Below are positions 15,511 to 23,115 of a stretch of DNA of 32,151 nt, one piece after another. Each line of letters begins with the position of its first letter. The stretch's first letter is position 1. The stretch spans positions 1 through 32,151 of the forward strand of contig CBCTZG010000032.1 in NCBI GenBank assembly GCA_965151315.1. Direction: 5' to 3'. This DNA comes from Avimonoglobus sp965151315. Lineage in GTDB: Bacteria; Bacillota; Clostridia; UBA1381. The notes beneath the pieces were generated by a model. That model ran no database searches, had not been told where the DNA came from, and saw only the letters and a list, made by a program, of their open reading frames with translations. A program made the position numbers and the translations under genes.

Positions 15511-17217
15511 TTATGCCGGTTTTTTATCCGCATTTATTTTGATCGTCACCTGCGTGCCGTGCACATCCAGCTTCTTAATATCTAAGCTGTAGTTGTTTTC
15601 GTAAAATAACGTCATGCGTTTTACGATATTTGCGATCCCGATGTGCTCGCTGGAGGACGCGTTTTCATCAAATATCTGCGACAAAGCCTCGTTGCTGATC
15701 CCAACGCCGTTATCGGTAATCTCTATTATAAGCGGGCCGTCCACAGCGCTTATTGAAATATCGATTCTTTTCCTGTCTATAGAAGCGAAGCCGTGCATGC
15801 ACGAATTTTCAACAAAGACCTGAATAAGCATTTTTGGTATAAGATATTGCTCTGCCTGTGCATCGCAGGAGATGGTATAGTCTAACGTATCGTTGAAACG
15901 GTACCTTTGTATGTCCAGATATTCGGCAACAATTTTCTTTTCATCTGCAACTGTTATAAGATGCTCAGACCAGGAAAGGGATTTGCGGTAAAGGTGCGCA
16001 AGCTTTTTTATGATTGTCGCGGTCTCGCGCTCGCCCTTCATAAGCGATTTTAACCTGATAGTTTCCAGCATGTTAAAGAGCATATGCGGATTCATCTGCA
16101 TATGCAGCGCTCTGAGCTCGTTGTTTTTATTTTCAAGCGCTATCTGTGAGTTTTTGATCTTTGCCAGGTATATTTCGTTAATAAGGCGCTCTATCTTTTT
16201 CAAAGCAGAGGAAAGCCCGCTTGCAAGCACGCCCAGCTCGTCCGAAGAAAAAAGCCGGTGGTCTATGCTGGTAAAGCTGCCGTTTTCTGCATCCTTTATC
16301 ACGGTGGTCAGCGCGGTGAAACGTTTTTCCAGCGTGCTGGAAATATAGAATATCCATATTGACGAGCCGAAAAGCATTAGCAGAAAGACAAACACAAACA
16401 GGAATACGCTTTTTGAGAAGAAGTTTTTCATAAACAGGTTTTTCTGAGGAGAGGACACCGACCATTGGTAAGGCGTTTGAAGCGTTTCGGAAAAGAAATC
16501 GCCTGTGCCTGCGTCCAGCCCGCTGGCGCCGTCCTCCGAGTATGCACAGACGACATGATTGTTGTTATCGAGCAGATACAGGCTGCTGAAATAATTGTAG
16601 TTCCTGAATATGTCGTTTATGCTTTTTACAGGGAAATCCACCTTGATAAAAGCGGTGCAGGGGAGCCTTTTGTAGGTCATGGGCCTTATATAGCATATTA
16701 AAGGCTCGCCGTCAGCCGAGGTGTATGAAAAGAATCTGTTGCTTCCCGTTGCCAGGTATTTTGAATACCAATCGCTTGAGGTTATCGCATCAGAGAGCTT
16801 GGTTATATAAAGCCCGTTATTCAGGACATTGCTGTCAGAATACATCTTTACCGTACCTGAAGGCAGAGAAAGCAAAACGCCTCTTATATAGCTGTCCACA
16901 GCGACGGTGTTTTCATATGCCGTGACGATGTCCGCAGCCGGCGGCCTTTTATCCGACGCAAGGCGCGAGTAAATGGTATCGCTGGTATATATGTTGTCTA
17001 CAGCCATCATTGTGGTGTTTATAAATGACTCGACATCGTATCTGACTGTGACAAGATTTGCCTTGGAATCGATGTTATACTTTTCCTGGGCATTGCTTAT
17101 AAGGAATAAAAAAAACAAAACAGTCAGAACTGTTATAGGGAGAATTATACATACAAAATATATTAACAGTATTTTGTTCCTGAAGGTTATATTGTTTAAT
17201 TTTCTCTCGATATTCAT
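15511..17217 (-). CDS. YesM-type sensor histidine kinase
   Basis: This has 568 residues. Membrane segment one is at about 16-40, an extracellular Cache-like sensing domain covers 41-265, and segment two is at about 270-293. A HAMP-like linker, a His_kinase domain with His378 in 'MQMNPHMLFNMLE', and an HATPase domain with the N-box 'NSCMHG' and 'DNGVGIS' follow. These kinases sense sugars, or sugar-loaded binding proteins, outside the cell. The gene is first in a two-gene operon with the response regulator and is driven by a consensus promoter at 17270-17298. It is divergent from the esterase gene at 17441. Confidence 0.93.
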   Translation of the reverse strand: MNIERKLNNITFRNKILLIYFVCIILPITVLTVLFFLFLISNAQEKYNIDSKANLVTVRYDVESFINTTMMAVDNIYTSDTIYSRLASDKRPPAADIVTAYENTVAVDSYIRGVLLSLPSGTVKMYSDSNVLNNGLYITKLSDAITSSDWYSKYLATGSNRFFSYTSADGEPLICYIRPMTYKRLPCTAFIKVDFPVKSINDIFRNYNYFSSLYLLDNNNHVVCAYSEDGASGLDAGTGDFFSETLQTPYQWSVSSPQKNLFMKNFFSKSVFLFVFVFLLMLFGSSIWIFYISSTLEKRFTALTTVIKDAENGSFTSIDHRLFSSDELGVLASGLSSALKKIERLINEIYLAKIKNSQIALENKNNELRALHMQMNPHMLFNMLETIRLKSLMKGERETATIIKKLAHLYRKSLSWSEHLITVADEKKIVAEYLDIQRYRFNDTLDYTISCDAQAEQYLIPKMLIQVFVENSCMHGFASIDRKRIDISISAVDGPLIIEITDNGVGISNEALSQIFDENASSSEHIGIANIVKRMTLFYENNYSLDIKKLDVHGTQVTIKINADKKPA

Positions 17218-17269
17218 TGTATTTTATCCTTGTCCCCATATAAGCATATTATAATAATTTTCATTTCAT

Positions 17270-17298
17270 ATTATAAAATTTTCATGCAATTTTGTCAA
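17270..17298 (-). promoter_or_regulatory. Perfect-consensus sigma-A promoter for the kinase operon
   Basis: Read on the minus strand, TTGACA (17298-17293) and TATAAT (17275-17270) are separated by 17 bases. This matches the consensus exactly. Transcription would start near 17263, giving a leader of about 45 bases with AAGGA before the ATG at 17217. Confidence 0.75.
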
Positions 17299-17350
17299 CA
17301 AAAAGTGCATCACAGATATAATTTTTTGACAATTCGGTATAATTTTTGGG

Positions 17351-17379
17351 TTGCGGGACAACGCGTAAAAAAGCATAAT
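17351..17379 (+). promoter_or_regulatory. Weak promoter candidate for the esterase gene
   Basis: TTGCGG (17351-17356) and CATAAT (17374-17379) have a 17-base spacer. The match is poor, as expected for a promoter that needs an activator such as the YesN-type regulator. Other TATAAT strings at 17317 and 17338 lack well-spaced -35 boxes. Confidence 0.3.
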
Positions 17380-17440
17380 AAATATAGACAAATTTGCAGT
17401 GGGCAAAAAAGAATGATTTACGAAAAAGGGGGTTTTATCA

Positions 17441-19435
17441 ATGAAAAGATTAAAAACTATGGCCGCAGCCCTTGCGGCGGCTATGTCGATTACGGTATCG
17501 GCAGCGGCCGAAATCATCGACGTAGCATATGTCAATACGGCTACCAATGCGGTAAGAGTCGTGGGCAACGTCAAGAATGCCTCGAAAACGGTTGTACACG
17601 AGTTGTACAACGGTGATATGGAGGACATCAGCGGCTGGAATCAATACGGTTCAGAGGGCGTGGCGCTGGAACAGGTCACTGATGCCACCGACGAAACCGG
17701 CACCAACAAATGCCTGGCGGTCACAGCCAGAACGAGCCACAACCATGGGACGCAGCTCCAGATTGCCGAGTACCTTAATCAGCACGGCTGGGGGACATAC
17801 AGGCTGTCCATGAAATTAAGAGCGGACGTTGAGGAGGGCGGCTCGCCCGGCGGCTTTGCCGTGACCGTAATGACGGACGGCTCGCCGAACAAAGCCTCAT
17901 ATACGGTATATCCTTCATCAATCGGCAGTGTGTGGAAGGAATATTCCGTCGATATCGAGATCACCTCCTTCGGCAATGACAATGAGGGAAACCCTATCAC
18001 AACATGTGCGGACTTTTTCGCCGTGAGCGGCGGCAGGGGTACCCTGATTATAAGGGGGGTGGCGTCAAGCGGTACTAGGAATTTTTATGTTGACGATGTG
18101 AAGCTTGCGTATGTTGAAAACATCTCTGCCGTTGAAGGCAGCGATCCTCTCGACTGCAGTGTGACCGTTAAAAACGGCGATTCTGTGATAAAAGAGGCTG
18201 CATTTGTCAGCGATGCGGACGGCGGATATGATTTTTCCGTCCCGATCGAAAAGCAGGCGGATTACAGCAATATAACCGTCAATGTGAAATGCAATGAAAG
18301 CCGCGTTGACGAAACGGCAACTGCAAATATGAGGAACGGCAGACGCGGGGTTTCACTCCACAATGAAGGGGGGAAACTGCGTGTCGGGGTATACCCGTAT
18401 GATTATGTGGACGCAAACGGACTGGAAAGCGCGGCGTTTGTTGCGGCGCTCTATGACGGCAGCGGCAATATGCTTGGTGTCGACGTTTGCGAGACGGCAT
18501 TTGACGGGTCGAATGAAATGCGAAGCCTGTATCTTCCGGAGGACGCGGCGGGGGAAACGGTGAGGGTGTTTTGCTGGAGTGGTCTTGACCGGCTTGTGCC
18601 GCTGGAGGAAATCAGCGTTAGGGACGCCGGAAAAGCAGAGCACACGGTATATATAATCGGCGACTCGATCGCCTATACCTACGGGGAATTTGATTCAAAC
18701 AACAATCCAACTTATCCAAAGCAGGGCTGGGGCACCTACCTGAACAAATTTTTTGACAGCAGGCTAACTTTTATAAACTGCTCGGGCGGCGGACTCAGCA
18801 CAAAATCTTACATTACCCCGACCTCGGTGAACAACTGGGGCATGAACCGCGAGTTCGGCACATGGGAGAAGATACAGGCGGCGCTGAAACCGGGAGATTT
18901 TGTAATAATGGCGCTTGGCGTCAACGATACAAGCGGCGATGATGACAATCCTGATTCAAAGGGGACCTCTGAGAGCGTATATGCTGAAAATATAAAAACC
19001 TTTGCACAGGGGGCCAAGGAGGCAGGCGCGCATATCATTTTTACAACCATGACGTTGTACGGCGGCGGTAATAATACTGCATCCTTTGATAATCCCTCCA
19101 CTGAAAAATACCGTGCCCGCGCAAGGGTGATGATGCGTGCGGCGGACGAATGTGGCGCGGAATATATTGATCTGGGTAGATTTCAGATGGATTATTATAA
19201 TACGCTTGCGGCAAAGCTGGGTGGAGATACGGAGGCGTATAATACTGTAAGATCGTATTTCCATAACGGCGCGGACACACTCCATTACAATATGAACGGG
19301 GCATATAGGCTGGCGCAGTTTATCGCTTATCTTACAAGCATGTCGGGCAGTGAACTGTCAAAATATGCTGATGAGATCACCATAGATTATGAGCTTACCG
19401 ATTTTTTCGGTCTCAACGGCGCACAGGATGTATAA
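17441..19435 (+). CDS. Secreted CBM-Ig-SGNH carbohydrate esterase (CE12-like)
   Basis: This has 664 residues. A signal peptide ends near residue 23. A CBM4/9-like beta-sandwich (about 55-230, 'LYNGDMEDISGWNQYG') is followed by an Ig-like module (about 235-390) and a C-terminal SGNH hydrolase. The hydrolase has Ser409 in 'IIGDSIAYTYG', a Gly in 'NCSGGGLS', Asn495 in 'LGVNDT' and the pair Asp612/His615 in 'DTLHYN'. These match rhamnogalacturonan and xylan acetylesterases of family CE12, which strip acetyl groups so that backbone enzymes can act. AAAGGGGG precedes the ATG. It is transcribed divergently from the kinase operon and precedes the ABC transporter genes. Whether the target is xylan or pectin is not settled; the GH10-like neighbour favours xylan. 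Confidence 0.82.
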   Translation: MKRLKTMAAALAAAMSITVSAAAEIIDVAYVNTATNAVRVVGNVKNASKTVVHELYNGDMEDISGWNQYGSEGVALEQVTDATDETGTNKCLAVTARTSHNHGTQLQIAEYLNQHGWGTYRLSMKLRADVEEGGSPGGFAVTVMTDGSPNKASYTVYPSSIGSVWKEYSVDIEITSFGNDNEGNPITTCADFFAVSGGRGTLIIRGVASSGTRNFYVDDVKLAYVENISAVEGSDPLDCSVTVKNGDSVIKEAAFVSDADGGYDFSVPIEKQADYSNITVNVKCNESRVDETATANMRNGRRGVSLHNEGGKLRVGVYPYDYVDANGLESAAFVAALYDGSGNMLGVDVCETAFDGSNEMRSLYLPEDAAGETVRVFCWSGLDRLVPLEEISVRDAGKAEHTVYIIGDSIAYTYGEFDSNNNPTYPKQGWGTYLNKFFDSRLTFINCSGGGLSTKSYITPTSVNNWGMNREFGTWEKIQAALKPGDFVIMALGVNDTSGDDDNPDSKGTSESVYAENIKTFAQGAKEAGAHIIFTTMTLYGGGNNTASFDNPSTEKYRARARVMMRAADECGAEYIDLGRFQMDYYNTLAAKLGGDTEAYNTVRSYFHNGADTLHYNMNGAYRLAQFIAYLTSMSGSELSKYADEITIDYELTDFFGLNGAQDV

Positions 19436-19464
19436 TTTTGAGAAAAAGCGATATAGTTTTTGCA

Positions 19465-19494
19465 TTGACTGCATTATATAAAAAAGCATAAAAT
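19465..19494 (+). promoter_or_regulatory. Promoter for the transporter/surface-protein operon
   Basis: TTGACT (19465-19470) and TAAAAT (19489-19494) have an 18-base spacer in an A/T-rich gap. A start near 19501 would give a leader of about 34 bases before the binding-protein gene. It suggests that the long operon from 19535 can be expressed apart from the esterase. Confidence 0.5.
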
Positions 19495-19534
19495 TATCCA
19501 AAATTGAAATATGAGTTGAAAGGTCGGAAGAGCA

Positions 19535-21181
19535 ATGATAAAAATATTCAGAAGCGTTGCTGCCGTTTTAGCAGCCGCGGCAATGGTCAGTTCCTGCACA
19601 GGGCAGCAAACCAGCGTAAACCATACGGAGGATTACAGTGATCCGAACGTTAATGCGGCGGGGGAGTTGCCGATCGTAAAGGAAAGGATTACGCTGAATT
19701 TAGGCGTAAAGGACTATAAATACGTTGAGGATTATGAAACAAACGCATATACGAAATGGCTGGAAGAGCAGACCGGTATTGATCTTGAATTTACGGTGTT
19801 TCCAAGTTCAAACCACATGGAAAAGCTCAGGCTTCAAGTCGCGTCTGATTCCAAGTTGCCGGATATATTGATAAATCTGAGCCTTGGCGAAGCCGATTTG
19901 AAAAACTTCGGCGAATCCGGCGCGATTATAGATTTGCGGGATATGATCGAAAATGAGGGCTACTGGGTGAAGCAGATGTTTGAAAACGCTATTGACAGCG
20001 ACTATCTGCAACGATCGATCCTTACCGGCGAGGCAATGTATTATATGCCTTATTACATTGAACAGCCCGGAAATGACTACAGCCTAAAGGCCTTTATAAA
20101 TAAAAAATGGCTGGATGAGCTCGGCCTTGCTATGCCCGAGACGACTGAGGATTTCTATAATGTTATGAAGGCATTTAAGGAGCGGGACCCGAACGGAAAC
20201 GGCAAACAGGATGAGATTGGAATAACCGGCTCGAAAAACGGCTGGAACGAAACCGTGATACCATTTTTAATGAATTCCTTTGTATATGACAATATGGATA
20301 ACAGAATGGTTGTCGAGGATGGTAAGGTATATGCGGCGTTTACCACTGAAGAATGGCGCGAAGGGCTGCGCTATATGAAGCGGCTTACCGACGAGGGGTT
20401 GTTTGACGTACAGAGCCTTACACAGGACAACAGCGTTTTAAAGACGCTTGCGCAGAACCCCGGCGACAATATCATAGGCGCGTTTGTGTCCGGATCGCCT
20501 GATGCGCTGTTTGGAGTTGACAATGAGCGGCTTGCAGAATATGAAGCCATTCCCCCGCTGAAGGGGCCCGATGGAGTTGCATATGCGTATAAATCAAACG
20601 GCGGCTCGAACATGGGCGGTATCATAACCCGTGACTGTGAGAACAAGCTTGCAGCCTTCAGACTGCTCGATTTTATGATGAGCGAGGAATCGGCGCTCAG
20701 AAGCAGATATGGTGTCCCGGGCGTAGACTGGACCGAAGCACAGGAGGGCGACGTATGTATATTTGACAGCATTGGAGTAGAACCGCGTATACGCTCGATA
20801 CTGCCGTATAACGCAACGCAGAACTCGCATTGGTATGCACAAAATCCACAATTCAGGAGCTATGAAATTGCAAACGGCATCGTCTGGGATGGGAATCCGC
20901 TCGATGGCGAATATTTCAAGGCGAAGGCGCTTTCAGCATATATAGATAAGGAACCGGAGGAACGGGTGAGAAAGCTTAAGCTCAGCGACATTGAAACCGA
21001 TGAATATGCTACGCTTTCCTCGGACATAAAGTCATATGTAACAGAAATGACCTCACTGTTTATAATAGGGAGAAAAGACATCGACAAGGATTGGGACGAA
21101 TATATAACCACATTGAACAATATGGATGTCGACAGATATACCGAACTGGTACAGCTGGGATACGATAATTTTAACGAATAA
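19535..21181 (+). CDS. Extracellular solute-binding lipoprotein (CUT1 family)
   Basis: This has 548 residues. The lipoprotein signal ends in 'AMVSSC' with Cys21. The mature protein starts with an acidic linker and then 'ITLNLGVKDYKYVEDYETN'. 'KWLEEQTGIDLEF' and 'LPDILINLS' are typical of the large LplA/YtcQ-type binding proteins that serve oligosaccharide importers and often signal through YesM-type kinases. AAAGGTCGG lies before the ATG. It is first in a run of genes with gaps of 30 bases or less that reaches the right edge of the window. The ligand is probably an oligosaccharide released by the esterase and the GH10-like enzyme. Confidence 0.9.
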   Translation: MIKIFRSVAAVLAAAAMVSSCTGQQTSVNHTEDYSDPNVNAAGELPIVKERITLNLGVKDYKYVEDYETNAYTKWLEEQTGIDLEFTVFPSSNHMEKLRLQVASDSKLPDILINLSLGEADLKNFGESGAIIDLRDMIENEGYWVKQMFENAIDSDYLQRSILTGEAMYYMPYYIEQPGNDYSLKAFINKKWLDELGLAMPETTEDFYNVMKAFKERDPNGNGKQDEIGITGSKNGWNETVIPFLMNSFVYDNMDNRMVVEDGKVYAAFTTEEWREGLRYMKRLTDEGLFDVQSLTQDNSVLKTLAQNPGDNIIGAFVSGSPDALFGVDNERLAEYEAIPPLKGPDGVAYAYKSNGGSNMGGIITRDCENKLAAFRLLDFMMSEESALRSRYGVPGVDWTEAQEGDVCIFDSIGVEPRIRSILPYNATQNSHWYAQNPQFRSYEIANGIVWDGNPLDGEYFKAKALSAYIDKEPEERVRKLKLSDIETDEYATLSSDIKSYVTEMTSLFIIGRKDIDKDWDEYITTLNNMDVDRYTELVQLGYDNFNE

Positions 21182-21202
21182 AGCGAATGAGGGATGGATC
21201 AT

Positions 21203-22159
21203 ATGGAGAAGCGTTTCAGCACTATAAACGGCAGACAGGCGCGTCTGCAAAGCAAAACCATGATCAAGGCCAAAAGGGCTTGGCAGCTTTATCTTTTGCT
21301 GCTCCTACCGGTGCTATATATTCTTATTTTTAATTATTTTACCATGGCCGGGGTCATATTGGCATTTAAAAGATATACGCCTGCAGGCGGTATATTCGGA
21401 AGCGAATGGGTAGGGCTTTACCAGTTTAATAAGCTGTTTTCGTCCTACAAGTTCCTGTCAATATTAAAAAATACCATTACTCTTTCGGTGTATAATGTGT
21501 TTGCGCCTTTCCCTGTGGCGATAATATTTGCACTGCTTTTAAACGCAACAATCAACATGAAGCTGAAAAAGACGGTGCAGATGGTGACCTATATGCCGCA
21601 TTTCATCTCCGTGGTTGTCATGGTGGGAGTTTTGACCCAGCTTCTCAATACAAGGATCGGCCTGTATGGAAGGGTCATGGATATGCTGGGGCTTGAAGCG
21701 GTGGACCTTCTATCCGACCCAGCTGCATTCAAGCACCTTTATGTATGGTCTGGTGCGTGGCAGAATGTTGGCTGGGGGTCGATACTGTTCCTATCCGTGC
21801 TTTCGTCGGTGGATCCCGAGCTGCACGAGGCAGCTATCGTGGATGGTGCTTCAAGATTCAAACGTGTATTGTACATAGATATTCCGACGATCATACCGAC
21901 CATCGCAGTGGTTACCATATTAAAATGCGGGCAGATAATGAGCCTGGGTTTTGATAAGGTATTTCTGCTTCAGAACTCGCTGAACTTATCCTCAAGCGAG
22001 ATTATCGCGACGTATTCATATAAGGTAGGTTTTGTGACCGGCGGAGGCGACTTCTCATATTCGACGGCGATAGGGCTGTTCAATTCTGTTATAAATATGC
22101 TGTTATTTGTCGGCTGCAACCAGCTTTCTAAGAAGGCTGCGGGAACAAGTCTGTTTTAA
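21203..22159 (+). CDS. CUT1 ABC permease, LplB-like
   Basis: This has 318 residues from the ATG at 21203; an ATG at 21194 lies too close to the GAGGGATGG ribosome binding site to be preferred. The N-terminal 'AWQLYLLLLLPVLYILIFNYF' is split by charged ends into the first membrane helix, and further helices follow. The EAA loop 'LHEAAIVDGASRFKRVLYIDIP' (21 residues; the core is EAAIVDGA) contacts the ATPase. It pairs with the next permease to form the membrane channel of an oligosaccharide importer. No ATPase gene is present; these systems usually share an MsmX-type ATPase encoded elsewhere. Confidence 0.92.
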   Translation: MEKRFSTINGRQARLQSKTMIKAKRAWQLYLLLLLPVLYILIFNYFTMAGVILAFKRYTPAGGIFGSEWVGLYQFNKLFSSYKFLSILKNTITLSVYNVFAPFPVAIIFALLLNATINMKLKKTVQMVTYMPHFISVVVMVGVLTQLLNTRIGLYGRVMDMLGLEAVDLLSDPAAFKHLYVWSGAWQNVGWGSILFLSVLSSVDPELHEAAIVDGASRFKRVLYIDIPTIIPTIAVVTILKCGQIMSLGFDKVFLLQNSLNLSSSEIIATYSYKVGFVTGGGDFSYSTAIGLFNSVINMLLFVGCNQLSKKAAGTSLF

Positions 22160-22176
22160 CAGCGGAGGTGATCCAA

Positions 22177-23088
22177 TTGAAAAGTATTTTAAAAAGAGAA
22201 ACAAAATTGAAGCTGTCCGTGGAGGATAGGATCTTTTATTCGGTTGTTAACGGCATCCTGGTCTTTTGCCTGCTGATTGTTGCCGTGCCGCTTTTAAACG
22301 TCATATCCTCGTCGCTTTCATCCGCGGAAGCGGTGGTTGGAGGCAGGGTGTTCTTGTGGCCTGTGGATTTCACACTGGACGCATATAAAGCCGTGATACA
22401 TGAAAAAGACGTTATGACAGGATATGCCAACACAATTGTATATACGGTTGTGGGAACGGTCTGGAATATTTTCATGACGCTTATAGCGGCATACCCGCTG
22501 TCAAGAGATGATCTCCCCGGCAAAAAATACATTATGTATTTTTTCACCTTCACTATGCTTTTTAACGGGGGACTGGTACCTACATATCTGCTCTACAAGA
22601 ATTTAGGGCTTGTGGATAACAGGCTGGTGATGATCATCCCCGGGGCGCTGTCGGTGTATAATATGTCGGTGGTAATATCCTTTTTCAAGACCTCGCTCCC
22701 GCATGAGCTGCTTGAGGCGGCGGAAATTGACGGCTGCAGCGACATAAAATTTTTTGCGGGTTTTGCAGTCCCTCTTGCAAAGCCTGTGATAGCCGTTATA
22801 GCGCTGTATTACGGTGTTTCGCACTGGAACGCCTATTTTCAACCGATGATCTACCTTCAAGATCAGGCAAAGTATCCGCTGTCTCTTGTGTTAAAGGAAA
22901 TCCTGGCGGCAAATATGTTTTCTCAGGAGGTTATGTCAGTTGAGGAGATGCAGGCGGCCGGACAGGCAAGTGAAGAGGTATTAAAATACGCGCTGATAAT
23001 CCTGTCAAGCCTGCCAATATGGTGCATATATCCCGTCGTGCAGAAGTTTTTTGTCAAGGGCGTTATGGTAGGCTCTTTAAAGGGATAA
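22177..23088 (+). CDS. CUT1 ABC permease, LplC/YtcP-like
   Basis: This has 303 residues from a TTG start at 22177. Upstream lies GGAGGTGATCC (22164-22174), an almost full-length complement to the 3' end of 16S rRNA, at the right distance. A GTG at 22168 is part of that ribosome binding site and is therefore rejected as the start. The protein has six expected membrane helices, the EAA loop 'HELLEAAEIDGCSD' and the typical C-terminal 'FVKGVMVGSLKG'. It follows its partner permease by 17 bases and completes the CUT1 importer. Confidence 0.92.
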   Translation: MKSILKRETKLKLSVEDRIFYSVVNGILVFCLLIVAVPLLNVISSSLSSAEAVVGGRVFLWPVDFTLDAYKAVIHEKDVMTGYANTIVYTVVGTVWNIFMTLIAAYPLSRDDLPGKKYIMYFFTFTMLFNGGLVPTYLLYKNLGLVDNRLVMIIPGALSVYNMSVVISFFKTSLPHELLEAAEIDGCSDIKFFAGFAVPLAKPVIAVIALYYGVSHWNAYFQPMIYLQDQAKYPLSLVLKEILAANMFSQEVMSVEEMQAAGQASEEVLKYALIILSSLPIWCIYPVVQKFFVKGVMVGSLKG

Positions 23089-23115
23089 CGCAGGGCTACA
23101 GGAGGAGGAATAATT

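Noticed and set aside
17317..17343. TTGACA at 17326 and TATAAT strings at 17317 and 17338 as a rightward promoter
   Set aside because: The TTGACA is only 6 bases from the following TATAAT, and the TTGTCA at 17292 is 19 bases from the first; neither spacing is convincing.
19430..19500. Catabolite-repression (cre) site near the transporter promoter
   Set aside because: The stretch AAGCGATAT resembles half of a cre box, but the TG and CA ends are missing.
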